From an uncultured Lachnospiraceae bacterium (lineage in GTDB: Bacteria > Bacillota > Clostridia > Lachnospirales > Lachnospiraceae): a stretch of 10,556 bases of DNA. The position numbers and the translations under genes were made by a program. Below the pieces are notes generated by a model. The model saw nothing but the letters and a program-made list of their open reading frames with translations. It was not told the origin of the DNA and did no database searches. The DNA is taken from assembly GCA_910585065.1 (NCBI GenBank), contig CAJUCG010000113.1, positions 1 through 10,556 on the forward strand, in the 5' to 3' direction. This document shows, one piece after another, positions 1 to 7,073 of the stretch; the first letter of the stretch is position 1; each line of letters opens with the position of its first letter.

Positions 1-28
1 ATAAAACCAGCGCAGAAACGGAGTTGTT

Positions 29-217
29 ATGATTGATAATGTGGAACTTCCTGTAGGATTCGCATTTGAGCTGGCAAGACACTCGGAGATTATGACACAG
101 TTTGCCGGGCTTCCCGAAGAAAAGCGCGTTTCCATTGTGGAAGGAGCCAGACATATTACCTCAAAAAGTGAGATGAGACAATATGTCGAAAATATGTTTG
201 AAGGGTCTGTGCAGTAA
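29..217 (+). CDS. Small hypothetical protein, 62 aa
   Basis: I do not recognise a named family with confidence. An ATG at 29 follows an ACGGAG ribosome binding site (18-23) by five bases, and the frame stays open to TAA at 215-217. The product is small, soluble and probably all-helical: an N-terminal LPVGFAFELA stretch, a middle PEEKR segment, and a C-terminal SKSEMRQYVENM helix. It has no signal peptide, membrane segment or cysteine. The style recalls short uncharacterised proteins common in Clostridia, but that is an impression only. It is the only plus-strand gene in the window and converges on clpB. Its last codons and stop lie inside the left arm of a perfect terminator stem, which supports a genuine transcription unit ending here. 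The promoter must lie left of the window. Confidence 0.72.
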   Translation: MIDNVELPVGFAFELARHSEIMTQFAGLPEEKRVSIVEGARHITSKSEMRQYVENMFEGSVQ

Positions 218-240
218 ATTACTGCACAGACCCTTCTTTC
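201..240 (+). terminator. Intrinsic terminator of the 62-aa gene, overlapping its stop codon
   Basis: A perfect 17-bp inverted repeat (201-217 and 219-235) with a single central base is followed on the plus strand by the T-rich run CTTTCTT (236-242). In practice the loop opens to five or more bases. The left arm encodes the last residues and stop of the small gene. In the minus direction the hairpin is not followed by a T-tract, so it should be a poor terminator for clpB, although it could protect the clpB mRNA 3' end. Confidence 0.8.
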
Positions 241-340
241 TTAATATAGGTGCAAACGCGCAGGGAAATCCGCTAGCCGAAGCTGGCAGATACCTGGCAC
301 GGCGAATAGTGGAGAAAATTTCCGGCATACCTCCCTTTGT

Positions 341-2941
341 CTACTCCAGTTCTGTATTCACCCTAACATATGCGGACAGTTCCTTATCCGCCGCATCGAT
401 TACAATTGTATCCCTGCTTCCAACCTGATCGGAAAGAATCAGTCTTGCCGAGAGCGTCTCCACATTCTTTTGCAGATAACGGCGCAGCGGGCGCGCCCCG
501 TAAACCGGATCATAGGCATTCTTGATAATCAATTCCTTCGCTGCCCTCGTCAATTCCACCGAAATTTCCTTGTCGGAAAGCCTGCCATTTAACTCCTTGA
601 TCATCAGATCTAAAATATCACCGATATTTTCAGAAGTCAATGGTTTAAAGAGAATTGTTTCGTCCAGGCGGTTTAAAAATTCCGGGCGAAAATGCGCCCT
701 TAATTCCTCCATCACCGCTTTTGCGCACGCTTCAGAGATCTCCCCCTCCGGCGTGATCCCCTCTAATAGATACGAGGAGCCAATATTGGAAGTCATAATC
801 AGGATCGTATTTTTAAAGTCGACAGTGCGCCCCTGCGAGTCCGTGATTCTGCCGTCGTCAAGCACCTGTAGCAATACATTGAACACATCCGGATGCGCTT
901 TCTCGATCTCGTCAAATAGCACGACGGAGTACGGTTTTCTGCGCACAGCTTCGGTAAGCTGTCCGCCCTCCTCATAGCCGACATATCCCGGCGGTGCCCC
1001 AATAAGGCGCGATACCGAATACTTCTCCATATACTCGCTCATATCGATACGCACCATATTTGCCTCGTTGTCAAATAAGGCGGCGGCAAGTGCCTTGGCT
1101 AACTCGGTTTTTCCCACGCCAGTTGGTCCTAAGAATAAGAAGGAACCGATCGGCTTACTTGGATCTTTAATGCCCGCTTTTGAGCGCAGGATCGCGTCCG
1201 CCACACGGCTTACGCCGTCCTCCTGACCAATCACGCGCCGGTGCAGTTCTTCATCAAGGTGAAGCGTCTTATTTCGCTCACTCTCCGTTAGCTTTGCCAC
1301 CGGAATCCCCGTCCAGCGAGAGACAATGCGGGCAATCTCCTCCTCGGAAACACTCTCGTGTACAAGCGTATGTCCCTCCTGCCTTACACGATCCTCCTCC
1401 TCCCCAAGCTGCTTTTTAATTGCTGGAAGTCTGCCGTACTTTAACTCTGCCGCCCGGTTTAAGTCGTACTCGCGCTCCGCAATCTGGATCTCATTGTTCA
1501 CCGTCTCCAATTCTTCGCGCAGCACACGCACTTTTTCAACGGAAGCTTTCTCATTGTCCCACCTTGCCTTTTGATTTGCAAATTCCTCGCGCAATTCCGC
1601 AAGCTCCCTACTCAACGCTTCCAAACGCTCACGGCTTAGCCTGTCATCTTCCTTCTTTAATGCCGCTTCCTCAATCTCCATCTGCATAATGCGCCGCCTG
1701 GTATCATCAAGTTCTGTTGGCATCGAGTCAAGCTCCGTCTTGATCAGCGCGCACGCCTCATCCACCAGATCGATTGCCTTGTCAGGCAGGAAACGATCGC
1801 TGATATAACGGTTTGAGAGCGTCGCCGCGGAAACAAGCGCGCTGTCATTGATTTTTACGCCGTGAAATACCTCGTAACGCTCCTTTAATCCGCGCAGGAT
1901 CGAGATGGTATCCTCCACTGTCGGCTCATCAACCATTACCGGCTGGAACCTGCGCTCAAGCGCGGCATCCTTTTCAATATACATCCGGTATTCATTCAGC
2001 GTAGTCGCACCGATGCAGTGCAGTTCGCCGCGCGCAAGCATCGGCTTTAACATATTTCCGGCATCCATCGCACCCTCGGTCTTTCCCGCGCCCACAATGG
2101 TGTGCAGCTCATCAATAAAGAGAATAATCTGACCATCACTTTTTTTGACTTCCTCAAGCACTGCCTTTAAACGCTCCTCAAATTCCCCGCGATATTTTGC
2201 ACCGGCAACTAAAGCACCCATATCCAGCGCGTAAAGTTTCTTTTCCTTTAGAGCTTCCGGCACATCGCCGCGCACAATGCGCTGTGCCAACCCTTCAACT
2301 ACAGCGGTCTTGCCCACACCCGGCTCGCCGATAAGCACCGGATTATTCTTTGTCTTCCTCGACAGAATACGGATCACATTGCGGATCTCTTGATCCCTGC
2401 CAATCACCGGATCAAGCTTTTGTGCGTGCGCCCGCTCCACTAAATCAACTGCGTATTTTTCCAGTGTATCATAAGTTGCTTCCGGGTTGTCGCTCACCAC
2501 CCTTTGATTGCCGCGCACTGTTGCCAACGCCGAGAGAAAACGCTCCCTGTCAATGCGAAAATCCTTGAAAAGTTCCTTTACCTCGCGGCTTTGATTCTTT
2601 AATAGGCTCAGGAAAATATGCTCGACAGAAACATAATCGTCCCCCATTGCCTTTGCCTCGTTCTCCGCATAGATCAATACTTTATTTAAGTCATTGCTGA
2701 TATAAACTTGACCGCCCTGCACCTTGGGCCGCTTCTTTAACAGCCCAACAACCTGTGCCAAAAATACATCTACATCGATCTCCATCTTTGCAAACAACTT
2801 TGGAATCAATCCGTCAGCATCACTTAACAAGCAGTGGAGCAAATGCTCCTGTGCAATCTCCTGATGCCCGTAATCATAGGCGAGCTTCTCGCAGTCCTGA
2901 ACTGCCTGTATGGATTTTTGAGTAAATTTATTTATATTCAT
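341..2941 (-). CDS. clpB: ATP-dependent protein disaggregase ClpB
   Basis: Hsp100/AAA+ unfoldase that forms cytoplasmic hexamers and, with DnaK, pulls polypeptides out of aggregates after heat or other stress. At 866 residues it is a full-length ClpB. In order it shows a Clp N-terminal repeat domain (about 1-145), the first AAA+ module with Walker A GEPGVGKT (205-212), pore loop KYRGEFE with Tyr250, Walker B ILFIDE (273-278) and arginine fingers near 330-331. A long charged coiled-coil M domain (about 405-525) distinguishes ClpB from ClpA, ClpC and ClpX. The second AAA+ module has Walker A GPTGVGKT (605-612), pore loop GYVGYEEGG, Walker B VVLFDE (673-678) and an FLNRLD arginine finger. I saw no ClpP-docking IGF/LGF loop. 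The ATG at 2941 follows an AGGAGG site and gives the canonical N-terminus. It is monocistronic as seen here. No CIRCE or CtsR box is evident upstream. Confidence 0.98.
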   Translation of the reverse strand: MNINKFTQKSIQAVQDCEKLAYDYGHQEIAQEHLLHCLLSDADGLIPKLFAKMEIDVDVFLAQVVGLLKKRPKVQGGQVYISNDLNKVLIYAENEAKAMGDDYVSVEHIFLSLLKNQSREVKELFKDFRIDRERFLSALATVRGNQRVVSDNPEATYDTLEKYAVDLVERAHAQKLDPVIGRDQEIRNVIRILSRKTKNNPVLIGEPGVGKTAVVEGLAQRIVRGDVPEALKEKKLYALDMGALVAGAKYRGEFEERLKAVLEEVKKSDGQIILFIDELHTIVGAGKTEGAMDAGNMLKPMLARGELHCIGATTLNEYRMYIEKDAALERRFQPVMVDEPTVEDTISILRGLKERYEVFHGVKINDSALVSAATLSNRYISDRFLPDKAIDLVDEACALIKTELDSMPTELDDTRRRIMQMEIEEAALKKEDDRLSRERLEALSRELAELREEFANQKARWDNEKASVEKVRVLREELETVNNEIQIAEREYDLNRAAELKYGRLPAIKKQLGEEEDRVRQEGHTLVHESVSEEEIARIVSRWTGIPVAKLTESERNKTLHLDEELHRRVIGQEDGVSRVADAILRSKAGIKDPSKPIGSFLFLGPTGVGKTELAKALAAALFDNEANMVRIDMSEYMEKYSVSRLIGAPPGYVGYEEGGQLTEAVRRKPYSVVLFDEIEKAHPDVFNVLLQVLDDGRITDSQGRTVDFKNTILIMTSNIGSSYLLEGITPEGEISEACAKAVMEELRAHFRPEFLNRLDETILFKPLTSENIGDILDLMIKELNGRLSDKEISVELTRAAKELIIKNAYDPVYGARPLRRYLQKNVETLSARLILSDQVGSRDTIVIDAADKELSAYVRVNTELE

Positions 2942-3021
2942 ACAATCCCTCCTGTTTTAACAGCCCGTGCCAATTTCGCGCCGCTGCTCTTTTCTTGGTT
3001 TATCTTACTTGTTCTATATCT

Positions 3022-3050
3022 ACTATAACACTAAATTTTCTAAATTGCAA
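3022..3050 (-). promoter_or_regulatory. Predicted sigma-A promoter of clpB
   Basis: On the minus strand, TTGCAA (3045-3050) is separated by exactly 17 bp from TATAGT (3022-3027). Transcription would start near 3015, giving a leader of about 74 nt before the clpB ATG. Neither a CtsR heptad direct repeat nor a CIRCE dyad (TTAGCACTC-N9-GAGTGCTAA) overlaps it. The spacing and the -10 are good; the -35 is imperfect. Confidence 0.6.
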
Positions 3051-3075
3051 TTGTTATTTTGCACAAATTTTTTTA

Positions 3076-3093
3076 AATTTTTCCGGAAAAATT
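3076..3093. promoter_or_regulatory. 18-bp perfect palindrome upstream of clpB promoter
   Basis: AATTTTTCCGGAAAAATT reads identically on both strands. It lies about 26 bp upstream of the clpB -35, in the A/T-rich 2942-3220 intergenic region. A second, imperfectly adjacent dyad, ATGTGT-TTAC-ACACAT (3104-3119), lies just beyond it. Either could bind a dimeric regulator or simply reflect A/T-rich composition. The CCGG-centred symmetry does not match a clostridial operator I know. Confidence 0.35.
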
Positions 3094-3163
3094 GATCTTT
3101 TATATGTGTTTACACACATTTATTCCCCTGTACAATCAAGTAGAAGAAAGTTTTACTCTCTTA

Positions 3164-3209
3164 CAAAAACAGCCATAGAAAGCCAGCACTTCCGCCCGCT
3201 CTCTATGGC
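3164..3209 (-). terminator. Intrinsic terminator of the hflK-hflC-hydrolase operon
   Basis: Twelve bases after the hydrolase stop codon, the minus strand folds into an 11-bp stem (arms 3199-3209 and 3172-3182, GCCATAGAGAG against CTTTCTATGGC, one mismatch). The loop is 16 nt, and the stem is followed by TGTTTTTGT (3163-3171). It also insulates clpB from read-through. Confidence 0.82.
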
Positions 3210-3220
3210 AGTCCCTCTTA

Positions 3221-4783
3221 CTATTGTCCTTCCATCCATGCCGCAATAGCATCTATTACCTCCGGTGCTACCTGTGCTTTTGTATCGTACTCCGTGACAT
3301 TCATTGTGCCGTCGGATAGCATAAACAGATGGTTTAGACCCTCAAAAAGCTGAAATGTGACGTTTGATTTGCCCTCCAAAAGCACCTGCCATGCTGCATA
3401 ATCCCGATCCGGATATACCTGAAAATCCGCATCCCCCTGCAAAATTAAGATTGGGATTTCAAGGTTTTTAGCAGCTTTGGCAGAATCAATTTCCGCCAGC
3501 GAAGCCCAATAATACCCTGACACGCCAAAAAGTGCCTCCGAAAGCCTTTCCTTATTTAATGTATCTGCCGCTCCCGCGCGAACATCAGCTACCAGCGAAA
3601 GCACTTTTTCATATTCCTCCTGCAACATTTGCCGGAGATTTTGTTCCTCATTCTCACTAAGTTCTGCCATTTCAATTGCAGCGATATTCTGATCGTACAC
3701 AATTTCCCAAAGTCCCCTCGGCGATCCTGCCAGGGAAATCATTCCCGAAACCTTAGGATTTTTCTCTGCAATATATGGCGCGAGCATACCACCAAGACTA
3801 TGTCCCAGCACATAGATCTGATCTTTATCGATTTTTTGCCCCTCTAAAAACTGAATCGCCGCCGACACATCATCAAGCACTTCATCCTGTATGGTAATAT
3901 TATCCGCCGCTAATTCCGGATATTGATAATAACGCTTATTGTAGCGCAGCGAGGCAATTCCTTTTTTCGCTAATGCCCGCGCAATATCCGCAAATGGCGT
4001 ATTTCCCGCCGCGCCGATCGTCTCGTTCTTATCGCTTTGTCCCGAACCGTGAACAAACAATATTACAGGAGGATTCTCGACTTTATTTGGCAGGGTAAGA
4101 AGCCCGCTTAGAGGGTAATCTTTCTCCCCGATATTCACCTCATATTCCGTGTAATCCTCGGTTTCTTCCGGAGCAGTTTCCGGCAGCATATACGTCAGAT
4201 AAATCCCGGCAACCGCACCTGCTGAATCATAGGTGACCGAGAGAATGACAATCTTTGTTTCATATGGAATCTGCGCACTTGTTATCACATATCCGCCAAA
4301 ATCTTCAATACTCCCCTGCGTATCTCCTGATGCGGAGGAATTTAAAAAGGAGGACTCCGCTAACATCTCAGTTGAAACTGGCTTCCCAAGCCCCTGCACC
4401 GCCTGTTTCCATGCCGCTTTCATCTCCCGCTCCGAAAGTTCTTCCTTCATCTGCCCTGAGAACTCATCACATATCGAGAAGTCCCCCTCCAACATTTCCC
4501 CCGCATAGGCAAGCGTCTTTTCCTGAAAATAGTCAAGAATCTCTGCGGCGGTCTTATAGGGAGCAGAATTGGAAATTTCTCCCTCATTCTGCACATTTTC
4601 ATCGGGCAAGTCCAAATCCGCAATGCTATCCGTCGGCTTTGGATTTTCGGAAATTTGTGGGATATAGCCGGTAGGCAGCTCCTCTTTTGGCTCCCTATCC
4701 TCACCGCAGGCTGTCACAAGGACAAATGCCATACATAGTCCAAGAATTTTTACTTTTATGTGCTTCCCATCATGCTGTGCCAT
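3221..4783 (-). CDS. Alpha/beta hydrolase lipoprotein with N-terminal DUF3887-like domain
   Basis: Predicted surface-anchored serine hydrolase, probably an esterase or acyl-peptide-type enzyme; the substrate is unknown. I place the start at the ATG at 4783 (520 aa), which has an AGGGAG site seven bases upstream. An earlier in-frame ATG at 4840 lies inside hflC, lacks this site and would bury the signal peptide. The N-terminus has a basic-hydrophobic segment ending in a lipobox, VTAC, with Cys26 the expected lipidation site. An acidic, Pro-rich spacer follows, then a helical DUF3887-like region (about 78-140). The hydrolase domain (about 220-520) shows the oxyanion-hole motif HGSG (245-248), nucleophile elbow GHSLGG with Ser329, acid LQGDAD (probably Asp453) and His485 in GLNHLF, so the triad looks intact. 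It follows hflC by 40 bp and a strong terminator follows it, so it is the last gene of the hflK operon. Confidence 0.88.
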   Translation of the reverse strand: MAQHDGKHIKVKILGLCMAFVLVTACGEDREPKEELPTGYIPQISENPKPTDSIADLDLPDENVQNEGEISNSAPYKTAAEILDYFQEKTLAYAGEMLEGDFSICDEFSGQMKEELSEREMKAAWKQAVQGLGKPVSTEMLAESSFLNSSASGDTQGSIEDFGGYVITSAQIPYETKIVILSVTYDSAGAVAGIYLTYMLPETAPEETEDYTEYEVNIGEKDYPLSGLLTLPNKVENPPVILFVHGSGQSDKNETIGAAGNTPFADIARALAKKGIASLRYNKRYYQYPELAADNITIQDEVLDDVSAAIQFLEGQKIDKDQIYVLGHSLGGMLAPYIAEKNPKVSGMISLAGSPRGLWEIVYDQNIAAIEMAELSENEEQNLRQMLQEEYEKVLSLVADVRAGAADTLNKERLSEALFGVSGYYWASLAEIDSAKAAKNLEIPILILQGDADFQVYPDRDYAAWQVLLEGKSNVTFQLFEGLNHLFMLSDGTMNVTEYDTKAQVAPEVIDAIAAWMEGQ

Positions 4784-4823
4784 CGCTTCACTCCCTTTCC
4801 ATCCACAATTTTGCTGCCAAAAG

Positions 4824-5795
4824 CTACTCAATTGTGCCAAAAATCTGCGCGATCGGCGAATCTGGTGCTAAAATTAAGGTTTTATCCCTCCCCTGCATCA
4901 TAATTTTCGCCGCATCAAGTGCGCGCACAAAGGTATAGAAATCACTGCGTCTCTCGTCCGCATAGGCACTTGCAAGAATCCGCATATACTCTGCCTCCCC
5001 GGCAGCAATTGTCTTCTCCGCTTCCGCCGCCGCCTGCGAGAGTTTGATCGCGATCTCATTGTCTGTCTGGTTGCGAATTTTTTTTGCTTCGGAAGCTCCC
5101 TGCGCTGTAAATGTCGCCGCAATATTATTGCGCTCTGAGATCATTCGATCATAAACCGCATTTTTATTGTCATCCGGCAGATCAAGATGCTTAGTTTCCA
5201 CGCTGACCAGCGCGATCCCATAGCGGGAAAGTCCATCCCCAATATTTTCCATAATCGCGGCATCCAGCACACCGCCGCGCCCGCTAATCACATCGAGCTG
5301 ATTCATACTGCTGATCACATTCTTTAGCGAATTATATACTATTGTATTTAAGCGACCCTCTGCCTCACTGCGCGAATTTAATGTCTGCACATAGAGCCTT
5401 GGATCAACAATTTTCCAAAGTATATAACTGTCCGTAACCATGGTTTTCTTGTCGAGCGTAATCACATCCGACTCCTTTAAATCATAGAGCAGCACTTCCC
5501 GATCCAGCTTTACCTCCGTCTCAAGAAACGGAATTTTAAAGGTAAGCCCGGAAGTCGAAACCACGCGATCCACCCTGCCAAAACGCTTGATCAACGTGTA
5601 CTCGTCCTCCTCCGTCACCACACACGCCATATCACAGATCGCCAACAGCAAAAGGGCAAAAACAATAAGCAGGGTATTGCGCACTGGGTGAGCCCTTTTT
5701 ACTCGCCTTGGCTTTCCTTGCCCGCCGGAATGATTAGAATTGTTGTCCTCGTTCTTTTTATCTACATAACTGTAGGAATAGGTTGAATCTTCCAT
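4824..5795 (-). CDS. hflC: SPFH/band 7 membrane protein HflC
   Basis: HflC subunit of the HflK-HflC complex, which in the well-studied enterobacterial case forms a membrane cage around the FtsH protease and limits its access to substrates. The 323-residue product has a polar, charged N-terminus (1-38) and one membrane helix (about 40-60). A band 7 domain follows, starting TEEDEYTLIKRFGRVDRVV and including the FKIPFLETEVKLDRE strand typical of HflC. The second half has an Ala/Glu-rich coiled coil (about 215-290, with EAKKIRNQTDNEIA and AAAEAEKTIAAGEAEYMRILA). It ends with the usual HflC tail SDFYTFVRALDAAKIMM. The ATG at 5795 follows AAAGGAGG with six A residues between. It starts 36 bp after the hflK stop, so the two are translated from one transcript. 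The N-terminal cytoplasmic tail of about 38 residues is longer than in the enterobacterial protein. Confidence 0.94.
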   Translation of the reverse strand: MEDSTYSYSYVDKKNEDNNSNHSGGQGKPRRVKRAHPVRNTLLIVFALLLLAICDMACVVTEEDEYTLIKRFGRVDRVVSTSGLTFKIPFLETEVKLDREVLLYDLKESDVITLDKKTMVTDSYILWKIVDPRLYVQTLNSRSEAEGRLNTIVYNSLKNVISSMNQLDVISGRGGVLDAAIMENIGDGLSRYGIALVSVETKHLDLPDDNKNAVYDRMISERNNIAATFTAQGASEAKKIRNQTDNEIAIKLSQAAAEAEKTIAAGEAEYMRILASAYADERRSDFYTFVRALDAAKIMMQGRDKTLILAPDSPIAQIFGTIE

Positions 5796-5831
5796 TTTTT
5801 TCCTCCTTTTTCTATCTCATAAGGGTTCAAA

Positions 5832-6857
5832 TTACTCGTCCGCTGCTTGGTCTTTTGGTTCAATTGGCGCAGTCGGTGCGATATTTTCCTCCCCTTCTGC
5901 CGGCTTAATAAAGGAATCCAATGGAAGAACGGTCTGCATATCCGTCTGCGAACCGCCGATAATCACTTTCATCTCCGGCAGTACTTCCTCCATCGTCTCA
6001 AAAAACATTCTCTGCTTCGTAATCAGCGGATTTTTTACATATTCCTCATACATTGCGTTAAAGCGCGCTACCTGACCTTCCGCCTCATTGATGCGCGCCT
6101 GCTTTTTCGCATCCGCTTCCTTAGCGATCTGATCCGCATCCGCCTCCGCTGCCGGAAGTGCCTCATTGCGGTACTTGTTTGCATTGTTGATCACGGTCTC
6201 CTTCTCCTGCTTTGCGGTCTCAACCGCCTTAAATGCTTCAAGCACTGCCTCCGTCGGAGGTTCCGCATCCTGGATTGTGATATTGACCAACTGCAAACCA
6301 ATATCGCGCTCCTCAAGCTCCGCCACAATTTTTTCCCGAATCACTGCCTGAATCTCACCTTTTCCGCTTGTGATCACGCTGTCCACATCGTAGGCACTGA
6401 TGGTCGAGCGAATATGACTCTGCGCAATATTTTTTAGAATCACCACGGGCTTTTCCGAGGCATATAACGCTTTGATCGGATTGCTCACCTTATATTCCAC
6501 ATAAAAATCTACATCGACAAAATTAAAATCAGAGGTGATCATTAATGCCTCGTCCGGAACTGTCGCGTTCGTTTCAATATCATAGCCGACAGTAAAACCC
6601 TTAATTGTTGTATCCACCATGGTTACTTGCTGGACAAACGGAATCTTAAAATGCAGCCCCGGTTCACTCACGCAGGATGGTGTTCCAAATGTAGTAATCA
6701 CCGCCTGTTCCTGCTCACCAATCGTGTAAAATGCTTTGCTTCCCACAATAAGCATAAGAAGAATCAGTGCGACAAGACCGCCGATCTTAAACACCTTCCC
6801 CGTATCCACATTGTTAGGATTCCTCCTCCAGTTTCCATACTGTCCTCCATCTACCAT
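5832..6857 (-). CDS. hflK: SPFH/band 7 membrane protein HflK
   Basis: Partner of HflC in the SPFH complex that modulates membrane-protein quality control. I chose the ATG at 6857 (341 aa), which gives MVDGGQYGNWRR, has a GAGGAG site directly upstream (short, three-base spacing) and puts one membrane helix at about 22-44. The frame is open further upstream to 7037, but that stretch is the promoter, operator and leader. The band 7 domain begins GEQEQAVITTFG, with GLHFKIPFVQQV typical of HflK. The conserved NIAQSHIRSTIS and the ITIQDAEPPTEAVLEAFKAV block (about 203-222) are present. An Ala/Glu/Lys coiled coil follows (about 220-290), then an acidic, Pro-rich C-terminal tail. First gene of an operon with hflC and the lipoprotein hydrolase. 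A TTG at 6947 behind a strong AAGGGAGG site is an alternative, extended start. Confidence 0.92.
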   Translation of the reverse strand: MVDGGQYGNWRRNPNNVDTGKVFKIGGLVALILLMLIVGSKAFYTIGEQEQAVITTFGTPSCVSEPGLHFKIPFVQQVTMVDTTIKGFTVGYDIETNATVPDEALMITSDFNFVDVDFYVEYKVSNPIKALYASEKPVVILKNIAQSHIRSTISAYDVDSVITSGKGEIQAVIREKIVAELEERDIGLQLVNITIQDAEPPTEAVLEAFKAVETAKQEKETVINNANKYRNEALPAAEADADQIAKEADAKKQARINEAEGQVARFNAMYEEYVKNPLITKQRMFFETMEEVLPEMKVIIGGSQTDMQTVLPLDSFIKPAEGEENIAPTAPIEPKDQAADE

Positions 6858-6872
6858 AAACTCCTCATTTCT

Positions 6873-6907
6873 GCGCCGCCAGATTAGAAAAATCCCGGCG
6901 GCGGCGC
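6873..6907 (-). promoter_or_regulatory. Candidate competing (anti-terminator-like) stem in the hflK leader
   Basis: GCGCCGCC (minus strand, 6900-6907) pairs perfectly with GGCGGCGC (6873-6880) across a 19-nt loop that contains the U-tract of the adjacent terminator-like hairpin. It shares 6900-6901 with that hairpin and takes up its loop bases, so the two cannot form together. It ends about ten bases before the GAGGAG site of hflK. Confidence 0.4.
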
Positions 6908-6917
6908 GACCTCCGGG
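6888..6917 (-). terminator. Candidate attenuator (terminator-like hairpin) in the hflK leader
   Basis: On the minus strand CCCGGAGG (6910-6917) pairs with CCGCCGGG (6894-6901), with one A-G mismatch and an 8-nt loop. After one A comes a run of five T (6888-6892). It lies about 80 nt into the predicted leader and 30 bp before the hflK ATG. The short U-tract makes it a modest terminator; together with the competing stem it suggests conditional read-through. Confidence 0.4.
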
Positions 6918-6987
6918 AAATAAATGCTTTTTGTACACAGTTCGCAAAGGTATTTGTCCTCCCTTTGGTCGGACGTGAACTGGCACA

Positions 6988-7014
6988 GGTATAATGTCTG
7001 TCGACATTATACCA
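6988..7014 (-). promoter_or_regulatory. hflK promoter (extended -10) fused to a dyad operator
   Basis: The minus strand carries the extended -10 TGGTATAAT (7014-7006), with no well-spaced -35; the best TTGTCT is 20 bp away. The -10 forms the first half of a perfect 11-bp inverted repeat, GGTATAATGTC-GACA-GACATTATACC (6988-7013). A protein on this dyad would cover the -10 and the start site (about 6999), so repression is the simplest reading. A near-identical site occurs at 10526-10547. Confidence 0.68.
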
Positions 7015-7035
7015 TGTACTTCTTTAAATACAGAC

Positions 7036-7065
7036 AAAAAATCATTAAATTTTGCTTAAAAATTT
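7036..7065 (-). terminator. Weak A/T-only hairpin after the HAD gene
   Basis: AAATTTT (7059-7065 on the minus strand) and AAAATTT (7047-7053) could pair over a 5-nt loop, followed five bases later by six T (7036-7041). The stem has no G-C pairs, so termination would be inefficient and read-through into the hflK operon is possible. Confidence 0.25.
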
Positions 7066-7073
7066 CCAAGAGT

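Noticed and set aside
161..328. Minus-strand 55-residue open frame after clpB, with AAAGGGAGG upstream
   Set aside because: The ribosome binding site is only one or two bases from the ATG, the frame runs antisense through the small gene, and the peptide has no recognisable features. Noted only as a possible repeat signature.
2490..2520. Internal translation start in clpB near residues 142-149 (GTG codons), as known for the short ClpB form in E. coli
   Set aside because: GTG codons are present after CAAAGG, but no convincing Shine-Dalgarno at proper spacing was seen, so a short form cannot be supported.
2942..3220. A second clpB promoter using TATAAA near 3100
   Set aside because: No acceptable -35 lies at 16-18 bp spacing. 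The TTGCAA/TATAGT pair at 3022-3050 is better.
4784..4840. Extended 539-residue start of the hydrolase at 4840
   Set aside because: It overlaps the hflC 3' end, lacks the good ribosome binding site that precedes 4783, and would put 19 polar residues before the lipoprotein signal.
6858..7037. Extended 401-residue version of HflK starting at the ATG at 7037
   Set aside because: It would begin upstream of the predicted -10 and translate the operator and leader hairpins, and it adds no HflK-like sequence. The ATG at 6857 with GAGGAG is preferred.
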